The notes below the pieces were generated by a model, which was given only the letters and a program-made list of their open reading frames with translations, made no database searches and was not told where the DNA came from. Positions 59,408-64,000 of a DNA stretch of 64,000 nt are shown here, in pieces; positions within the stretch are counted from its first letter, which is position 1, and the number at the start of each line of letters is the position of its first letter. The DNA lies in the NCBI GenBank assembly GCA_039922495.1, contig JBDTEO010000009.1, positions 1 to 64,000 of the forward strand, written 5' to 3'. A program made the translations under genes and the position numbers. Origin of the DNA: JALYYC01 sp039922495 (GTDB lineage Bacteria; Chloroflexota; Dormibacteria; CF-121).

Positions 59408-61540
59408 TCAGGCGACACGCTGACGCTTGTCGGCGTACATCGAACGGTCCGCGGCCGCGAGGAGCACGGCAGCCGTGAGGCCGTCGGCCGGAAAGGCCGC
59501 CGTCCCGATCGACACGGCGATCGCCTCCTCAGCCGATAGCAAGGTTCCACCGATTCGGCGAGCGAGGGAGATCGCCGCGACGCGGTCCAGGCCGGGCAAG
59601 AGCAGAACGAACTCGTCACCGCCCCAGCGGGTCACCAGATCCTCCTGGCGCAGGTGCGACCGCAGCACGCTCGCGACTTTTTTGAGTACCGCGTCGCCCG
59701 CGGCGTGGCCCTCGGCATCGTTGACCTGTTTCAGCCCATCGACGTCGAGCATGATGACGCCACAGGGCGTGGTCGACCCATCCGCGAGCTGTTGATCGAG
59801 CCGCTGCTCGAAGGCGCGGCGATTCGCCAGGCCGGTAAGCGGATCAGTCGTCGCACTGACCGCGAGGCGCTGGATCAGGCGGGCATTCGCGATCGAGACG
59901 GCCGCCTGATTCGCAAGGATGGTGAGGAGGCGGAGGTGGTCGCCGGTGTACTGGTGGAGCCCGACCTTGACGTTCACGATAACCCCGATCAACTTGTCCT
60001 CGAACAGGACGGGGACGGCCAGCATGGACTCCTCACCAGCGCTGGTGCCCGGGATCAGCGCCGCCTTTGGGTGGTGCTCAGTGTCGCCAACGACCACCCC
60101 GTTCTTGGTTTCAGCAACCCATCCGGTGATGCCCTGGCCCAATTGCAGCGCGAGGTCTTCGGCGGTGACATCCTGGTAGATCTTCTGCTGCGTATCGCTG
60201 AAATAGACCGGCGTCAGCGTGAGGCAGTCGTCCTCGAGCAGGTAGAGGCGGCACTGATCGTAGGGCAAGAGCGAGGTGATCGCCTGCCCGATGGTCTCGC
60301 AGATTTCCTGGACGCCGACCACGGTGGCCAGCTTCGCGCCAAGCTGCTGAATCGCGTCGAGGTGGCGGGTCCACGTGTGGGCCGGAGCGAGCGGTTTGTC
60401 CTGGTGCGCCGCTTCGGTGTCGGTCCCGTTGACAGCGACCAGCCCTGACTGGATTACATAGAGCAGGGCGTCGACCACACCTGGGTCGAACTGGCCGCCG
60501 GCGTTCGTCCGCAACTCCTCGAGGATGCGCTCCCGCGGGAGGGCGGGCCGGTAGGCTCGGTCGCTCGCCATCGCCTGAAACGCATCGCAGGCGTGGATGA
60601 TTCTTGCCTCGATAGGAATCTCCTCGCCCGCGAGCCCGTCGGGATAGCCGGCACCGTCCCACCGTTCGTGCTCGGCCCGAACGATCGGCCGAACTCGGGC
60701 AAGGAATGGGACGGACGCAACGATCCGCTCGCCGATGACCGGGTGCTCGCGCATGATCGCGGTCTCTTCCGCATCGAGAGGACCGGGCTTGTTCAGGATG
60801 TAGCCGGGAATCCCGATCTTGCCGATGTCGTGCAGTAGCGCGCCGTACTCCAGGAACCGCAACACCTGGTCTTTGAGCCCGAGCCGCTGTCCGACCGCCT
60901 TGGCGAGAGCGGCGGTCTCGCGAGAGTGCGCTTCCGTATGGCGGTCTTTCGCGTCGAGCGCCGCGGCAAGAGCCTCGATGGTCGCCAGATAACTCCCCTC
61001 CAACTCGAGTTCGCGGGCCGCCGCAAGCGTGTTCTCCCGCCGCAATGCCTTGCGAACCATCGAGGGCACATAGCAGCAGATCACCATCGAGCTGGCAAGC
61101 ACCACCAGGAACCGGGCGTATGCGCCATCCCAGGTGACGAACAACGGCGCAGCAGCTACGAGGACGGTGACCGCGAGGACGGTTAGGGCAACGCGGAACT
61201 CGAACAGGGACGCGGTGAAAACCACGATCACCATGAAGAGCGGAAGCAGGTGCGAGTGCACGCCGCCGGTTGCCACAACACTGACACTGAGGAGGCCAAT
61301 GCCGCCGAACACGATGGGAAGGAAACGCTCGGTCGGCAAACGCTGCCAGGGCAGGACCCAGCAGACCACGCCACCCGTGAGGGACAGCGCCGTCACGGCC
61401 CATTCCACCGCGTAGTTGACGTGCAGCCCGCTTCCGAGGTAGTTGGAGGCCATGACGATCGCGCTCAGTCCCCAGAAAGAGATCGCCGCGATCCGAAATG
61501 TCGCCCGATGCACCTGGACGGGGAGATCGGTGGCGGCCAT
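59408..61540 (-). CDS. membrane HD-GYP / GAF / GGDEF cyclic-di-GMP protein
   Basis: A 710-residue signalling protein with both c-di-GMP breakdown and synthesis modules. In order: five or six N-terminal membrane helices (about residues 15-160), an HD-GYP domain (about 185-360) with LLHDIGKIGIPGYILNKPG and AEHERWDGAGYPDGL (intact HD and GYP), a GAF domain (about 395-530) with GWVAETKNGVVVGD, and a C-terminal GGDEF (about 545-705) with TRWGGDEFVLLLPG. The I-site RQED sits five residues before GGDEF. Both enzymatic motifs look intact. The start is ATG 61540. No clear neighbour partner is visible. Confidence 0.92.
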   Translation of the reverse strand: MAATDLPVQVHRATFRIAAISFWGLSAIVMASNYLGSGLHVNYAVEWAVTALSLTGGVVCWVLPWQRLPTERFLPIVFGGIGLLSVSVVATGGVHSHLLPLFMVIVVFTASLFEFRVALTVLAVTVLVAAAPLFVTWDGAYARFLVVLASSMVICCYVPSMVRKALRRENTLAAARELELEGSYLATIEALAAALDAKDRHTEAHSRETAALAKAVGQRLGLKDQVLRFLEYGALLHDIGKIGIPGYILNKPGPLDAEETAIMREHPVIGERIVASVPFLARVRPIVRAEHERWDGAGYPDGLAGEEIPIEARIIHACDAFQAMASDRAYRPALPRERILEELRTNAGGQFDPGVVDALLYVIQSGLVAVNGTDTEAAHQDKPLAPAHTWTRHLDAIQQLGAKLATVVGVQEICETIGQAITSLLPYDQCRLYLLEDDCLTLTPVYFSDTQQKIYQDVTAEDLALQLGQGITGWVAETKNGVVVGDTEHHPKAALIPGTSAGEESMLAVPVLFEDKLIGVIVNVKVGLHQYTGDHLRLLTILANQAAVSIANARLIQRLAVSATTDPLTGLANRRAFEQRLDQQLADGSTTPCGVIMLDVDGLKQVNDAEGHAAGDAVLKKVASVLRSHLRQEDLVTRWGGDEFVLLLPGLDRVAAISLARRIGGTLLSAEEAIAVSIGTAAFPADGLTAAVLLAAADRSMYADKRQRVA

Positions 61541-61615
61541 GGTCCCGAATACAACGGCCAGATGCGACCGTTCCAGCGCCGGGTGCCTCGTCGAGACGTC
61601 TGCGCGAGGGAGCGT

Positions 61616-62155
61616 CTAGGGCGTCTTTACGGTCGAAGCGACGCAGTGCCAGGCACCCGCGATCGTTCGGTCGGGAAACTCGATCCGAAATGAGCCGGAC
61701 ATCTCGCCCGGCTCGACGGTGAAGGCGACACTTTTCGCCGTCCCGAGACGGTCAGGAGAGGGCACCACATAGAGATCGCCCCTCACGATGCCGCCGTTGG
61801 CCGGGTCATACAGGACCCGCTCATTGTCCGCACTCGACACCTGGCCGGCACCGCGGTACCCATCGATCCGTATTTCGATCTTGTAACGCGGCGCGGAGGC
61901 GGGCGCCCAGAGCTCCAGGAGAAACACGCGAATCGGACGGACCTGATCGTTGTACTGGGTGCTGCTCCTGAACGTGCTACAGCGGCCCCGGCCGTCGACA
62001 AGATGGGCCTGACCAGCGCCGGTGACGGTCAGGTCCTGGGGCGAGGAGGCGACGGCCTGGTAGGCGCAACCGGTACTGCCGATGCAATCTGTATGGACCG
62101 GGACGGGGATGCACGCGGAGAGCATCAGGACACCCGCGACGATCAGGCGCCGCAC
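61616..62155 (-). CDS. small predicted lipoprotein of unknown function
   Basis: A 179-residue exported protein. The signal peptide ends in a lipobox LSAC with Cys at about residue 15, and two nearby Cys (HTDCIGSTGCAYQ) could form a disulfide. The remaining region is mostly beta-strand-like, with FLLELWAPASAPRYKIEIRIDG and VAFTVEPGEMSGSFRIEFPDR. I do not recognise it. The start is ATG 62155, divergent from rsmE. It is 75 bases downstream of the c-di-GMP gene start, on the same strand but upstream in the direction of transcription. Confidence 0.65.
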   Translation of the reverse strand: MRRLIVAGVLMLSACIPVPVHTDCIGSTGCAYQAVASSPQDLTVTGAGQAHLVDGRGRCSTFRSSTQYNDQVRPIRVFLLELWAPASAPRYKIEIRIDGYRGAGQVSSADNERVLYDPANGGIVRGDLYVVPSPDRLGTAKSVAFTVEPGEMSGSFRIEFPDRTIAGAWHCVASTVKTP

Positions 62156-62209
62156 GACGAAGCAACGGCCGGCTTTACTCGGACTTGCCGCCGATTAGGA
62201 TGACTCGAC

Positions 62210-62902
62210 ATGTTCTGGGCCTTCGTGGAACCGGACGCGCTCGACGGCGATGCCCTGGTCATTCAAGGCGAGAAGGGCCACCACCTTGGCCGGGTGCTGC
62301 GGGTCCGGACCGGCGAGCGCGGGGTCGCGGTGGCCAATGGCCAGCGCTACGAGGTCGAGGTGCTGGCCGTGAACGGCGACCGGGTGGTAACCCGGGTCCT
62401 GGCCAGGGAAGCGGTCGACGAGTCGCCCGGGTCAGTGACCATCCTCCAGGCGGTCCTCCCAAACGCCGACTTCGACGCCGTGGTCGAGGCGGTGTCCGCG
62501 ATCGGCATCCGCCGCCTGGTCGCGGTGCAGGCCGCCCGTTCCGTGCGACACTCGGGCCGGGATCGACTGGCGCGCTGGCAGGCGATCGCCGAATCTGCCG
62601 CGGAGCAGAGTCACGCCCTAAGCCTGCCGGAGATCGAGGGCCCGGTGGAGCTTGACGCGGCGCTCACTCCCCTCAATGGACCCCTGCTGGTCCTGGACCC
62701 GCGGGGCGGGCGGCCCCTGGTCGCGGCGATCGAGCCCGGGCGCCCGCACGCGCTCGCGATCGGACCGGAGGGTGGCTGGACGGCGGACGAACTCGAGCGG
62801 CTCGCGCAGGCCGGCGGCACCACCGTCAATCTCGGACCGCGGATCCTGCGCGCGAGGCTGGCGCCGATTGTGGCCACTGCTATCCTCGTTCATCAGTCGT
62901 GA
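62210..62902 (+). CDS. rsmE: 16S rRNA (uracil1498-N3)-methyltransferase RsmE
   Basis: A 230-residue SPOUT-class enzyme that methylates U1498 of 16S rRNA with SAM. The N-terminal PUA-like domain (about residues 1-70) is seen in GEKGHHLGRVLRVRTGE, then LPNADFDAVVEAVSAIGIRRLVAVQAARSV. The C-terminal SPOUT knot has HALAIGPEGGWTADELERLAQAGGTTVNLGPRILRA, the family hallmark GPEGGW and LGxRILR. Length is typical. A weak promoter-like TTTACT...TAGGAT lies just upstream. Its stop overlaps the GTG of the next gene. Confidence 0.95.
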   Translation: MFWAFVEPDALDGDALVIQGEKGHHLGRVLRVRTGERGVAVANGQRYEVEVLAVNGDRVVTRVLAREAVDESPGSVTILQAVLPNADFDAVVEAVSAIGIRRLVAVQAARSVRHSGRDRLARWQAIAESAAEQSHALSLPEIEGPVELDAALTPLNGPLLVLDPRGGRPLVAAIEPGRPHALAIGPEGGWTADELERLAQAGGTTVNLGPRILRARLAPIVATAILVHQS

Positions 62903-64000
62903 AAGTCTCGATTAAGACGCTGGGCTGCAAGGTCAATTTCGCCGAGATGGCGGACCTTGGCGACCGGCTGGCTCGTGCCGGCTTCCAGGTCTCCGACACC
63001 GATGACGCACCCGAGATCTGCGTCATCAACAGCTGCACGGTGACGGCCCAGGCGGATCGCAAAGTGCGAACCCTGGTCCACAGCCTGCGCCGTCGCCATC
63101 CGCAGGCGCACCTCGTGCTCACCGGCTGCCATGTCGATAATCCGAATCCCCGGGTCTCGGCGACGCCGGTCGTCGACGCCGCGTTTCCCAACGCCCGCAA
63201 GCATGAGATCTTTGATTACCTGACGGCAAACTTTCATCCGGGGTCAGGTGGCTCGAACGCGGTCAGCCGGTCCCGCTTCTTCTTGAAGGTGCAGGATGGG
63301 TGTGACCATCGCTGCACCTATTGCATTGTGTGGCGGACACGAGGAGCCTCGGCCAGCGAGGCCGAGGGCCAGCTCCTCGATCGAGCCGCCCGGGCCGTGG
63401 CCGACGGCTATCGCGAGATTGTGCTCACGGGCGTCGACCTCGGCGCCTATGGCCGCGAGCGCGGCGGCTCGCTGGCGTCGTTCGTGCGACGATTGCTCGA
63501 GGTCACGGCGCCGGCGCGAATCCGGATGAGCTCGGTCAACGCCAATGACTTCACCCCCGAGCTGATCGACCTGGCCGAGACGCCACGCCTGTGCCGTCAT
63601 CTGCATCTTCCTTTGCAGTCAGGCAGCGACCGCGTGCTGAAGCGGATGGGCCGCCTCTACCGCCGCCAGGCGTACCTCGACCTCGTCAGCGCGCTCCGGC
63701 AGCGCTCGCCCGAGATGGCGTTCACCACCGATGTGATCGTTGGATTCCCCGGCGAAACAGATGCCGACTTCGCGGATACGGAGGCGATCGCCCGTGAGGT
63801 CGGCTTCAGCGGCATGCACGTCTTTCGATACTCACCTCGCGCCGGGACCGCTGCCCCGCGCCTCGGCCTGCCAGTCGACGATCCGGTCAGCCGCGAGCGT
63901 AGTCGCCGCCTGCAGGAACAGGCCGAGCAGCAGCGGCGCGCTTACGAACGAGCCTTCATCGGCCGCGAGCTTGCCGTCATCTGGGACCGGCGATTCCCGC
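62899..64000 (+). CDS. MtaB-like tRNA methylthiotransferase (t6A37 to ms2t6A37), C-terminus beyond window
   Basis: A radical SAM methylthiotransferase with about 367 residues inside the window. The N-terminal UPF0004 domain has IKTLGCKVNFAEM and INSCTVTAQADRKVR with three Cys for one [4Fe-4S] cluster. The radical SAM motif is CDHRCTYC (about residue 135). LHLPLQSGSDRVLKRMGRLYRR is a further family signature, and the frame continues to the edge. The exact member (MtaB versus MiaB or RimO) is inferred from the SPRAGTAA region. The start is GTG 62899, overlapping rsmE. Confidence 0.9.
   Translation, partial: MKVSIKTLGCKVNFAEMADLGDRLARAGFQVSDTDDAPEICVINSCTVTAQADRKVRTLVHSLRRRHPQAHLVLTGCHVDNPNPRVSATPVVDAAFPNARKHEIFDYLTANFHPGSGGSNAVSRSRFFLKVQDGCDHRCTYCIVWRTRGASASEAEGQLLDRAARAVADGYREIVLTGVDLGAYGRERGGSLASFVRRLLEVTAPARIRMSSVNANDFTPELIDLAETPRLCRHLHLPLQSGSDRVLKRMGRLYRRQAYLDLVSALRQRSPEMAFTTDVIVGFPGETDADFADTEAIAREVGFSGMHVFRYSPRAGTAAPRLGLPVDDPVSRERSRRLQEQAEQQRRAYERAFIGRELAVIWDRRFP

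Noticed and set aside
62175..62202. Promoter for rsmE (TTTACT, 16-base spacer, TAGGAT)
   Set aside because: The -35 is weak and the spacer is short compared with other promoters here, so I left it out of the feature list.

Overview
The window is a GC-rich bacterial chromosome segment with short intergenic gaps, many 1-4 base stop/start overlaps and frequent GTG/TTG starts. The mix (MscL with a zinc-ribbon tail, an F420-type oxidoreductase, SoxBDAG, Mo-hydroxylase genes in S-L-M order, S21 next to a 7TM-HD hydrolase) suggests a soil-type Terrabacteria lineage such as Chloroflexota or Dormibacterota. No rRNA is present, so the placement is inference only.

Layout. 1-19.1 kb is mostly housekeeping on the minus strand: ftsH (cut by the window edge), tilS, two CAT-anticodon tRNAs (one is the initiator), an S1 protein, a DivIC/FtsB-like protein, mazG, an MFS transporter, ridA, mscL, mfd, a glycoside hydrolase, a second MFS transporter, dgkA, ybeY, a pgpH-like gene and rpsU, with pth on the plus strand. 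19.2-23.9 kb is a sarcosine oxidase operon soxBDAG. 23.9-25.3 kb is an insertion-like patch with a nuclease-like gene and a decayed frame. 25.4-33.8 kb is a form II (CoxL-like, AYRGAGR) molybdenum hydroxylase operon with its maturation genes. 35.0-43.1 kb is a tightly coupled minus-strand operon: IclR regulator, corrinoid protein, MetV, MetF, methyl-THF:corrinoid methyltransferase, corrinoid-reactivating ferredoxin protein, DUF1638, a small protein and formate-THF ligase. 44.9-58.3 kb is a plus-strand operon: GntR regulator, phosphoesterase, APC permease, two dimethylglycine-dehydrogenase-like flavoproteins, choline-kinase-like protein, Fe-alcohol dehydrogenase, non-pyrrolysine MttB homologue and aldehyde dehydrogenase. 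59-64 kb holds a nucleotidyltransferase-like gene, a sigma-factor remnant, a GGDEF/HD-GYP protein, a lipoprotein, rsmE and an mtaB-like gene cut by the window edge.

How it fits together (inference). The three metabolic blocks read as one aerobic methyl-group catabolism region. The MttB homologue would move a methyl group from a quaternary amine (glycine betaine, choline-derived or another betaine) to the corrinoid protein. The MtrH/AcsE-type protein would pass it to tetrahydrofolate, MetF/MetV would oxidise methyl-THF, and Fhs could recover ATP from formyl-THF. The dimethylglycine dehydrogenases and SoxBDAG would take dimethylglycine to sarcosine to glycine. No CO dehydrogenase/acetyl-CoA synthase genes are present, so this is not an acetogenic Wood-Ljungdahl cluster, and FolD is not in the window. 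Recognisable decay (ABC exporter remnant, sigma remnant, frameshifted frame) sits at the block boundaries.
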